From positions 185,659 to 231,659 of the forward strand of contig WELA01008541.1 of the NCBI GenBank assembly GCA_009602735.1: a stretch of 46,001 nucleotides of DNA, given 5' to 3'. Each line of letters begins with the position of its first letter. Within the stretch, counting starts at the first letter, position 1. Of the stretch, positions 40,916 through 46,001 are shown in pieces. The notes under the pieces are model-generated. The model had not been told where the DNA came from. It saw only the letters and a list, made by a program, of their open reading frames with translations, and searched no databases. The DNA is from Mesotaenium endlicherianum (lineage: Eukaryota; Streptophyta; Zygnematophyceae; Zygnematales; Mesotaeniaceae). Both the position numbers and the translations under genes were made by a program.

Positions 40916-46001
<5,086 letters not shown>

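Overview
This window is nuclear DNA of a photosynthetic eukaryote of the green lineage. The evidence is that every recognisable gene is broken into many short exons with canonical GT-AG introns, and the encoded proteins are plant-like: a fused dihydrofolate reductase-thymidylate synthase, a cytosolic plant-type glucose-6-phosphate dehydrogenase, and a CDC5 MYB region that closely resembles the land-plant form. A green alga, possibly a streptophyte alga, fits best. The species cannot be fixed from sequence alone.

Layout, left to right: (1) 3' half of a G6PD gene (+, 391-2408); (2) complete bifunctional DHFR-TS gene (-, 8152-3980, 10 exons); (3) complete 26S proteasome ATPase RPT2 (+, 8579-11514, 5 exons); (4) complete taxilin-family coiled-coil gene (-, 19982-12936, 11 exons, with a run of N in intron 4); (5) complete COP9 signalosome subunit 3 (+, 20875-24229, 11 exons); (6) complete mitochondrial acyl carrier protein (-, 25915-25329, 2 exons); (7) complete pyruvate dehydrogenase E1 beta (+, 26532-32245, 14 exons, with a run of N in intron 8); (8) complete phosphomannomutase (+, 34276-37584, 11 exons) with a possible upstream exon at 33225; (9) a 3.7 kb gene-free stretch with a decayed LTR retrotransposon 3' end (integrase tail plus PHD finger) and diverged direct repeats; (10) the first five exons of the splicing/MYB factor CDC5 (+, 41302 to window end).

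The first seven genes alternate in strand, giving three head-to-head promoter regions (DHFR-TS/RPT2, taxilin/CSN3, mtACP/PDHB) and three tail-to-tail junctions. These are housekeeping genes rather than a gene cluster. The one pair with a direct biochemical link is mtACP and PDHB, because mitochondrial ACP carries the acyl chain used to make the lipoate needed by the pyruvate dehydrogenase complex.

Two sequence regimes are interleaved. In GC-rich patches (G6PD, RPT2 exon 4, most of taxilin, PDHB exon 8, CDC5 from exon 2) nearly all codons end in G or C, and introns carry microsatellites, minisatellites and C/T-rich tracts just after the 5' splice site. Elsewhere exons have mixed third positions and introns are A/T-richer and plain. 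Both runs of N lie in these donor-proximal pyrimidine tracts. I found no gene cassette that looks like an undescribed system. The most interesting leads are the donor-proximal tracts, the patchy codon composition, the possible N-terminal extension of phosphomannomutase, and the retroelement relic with a PHD finger.
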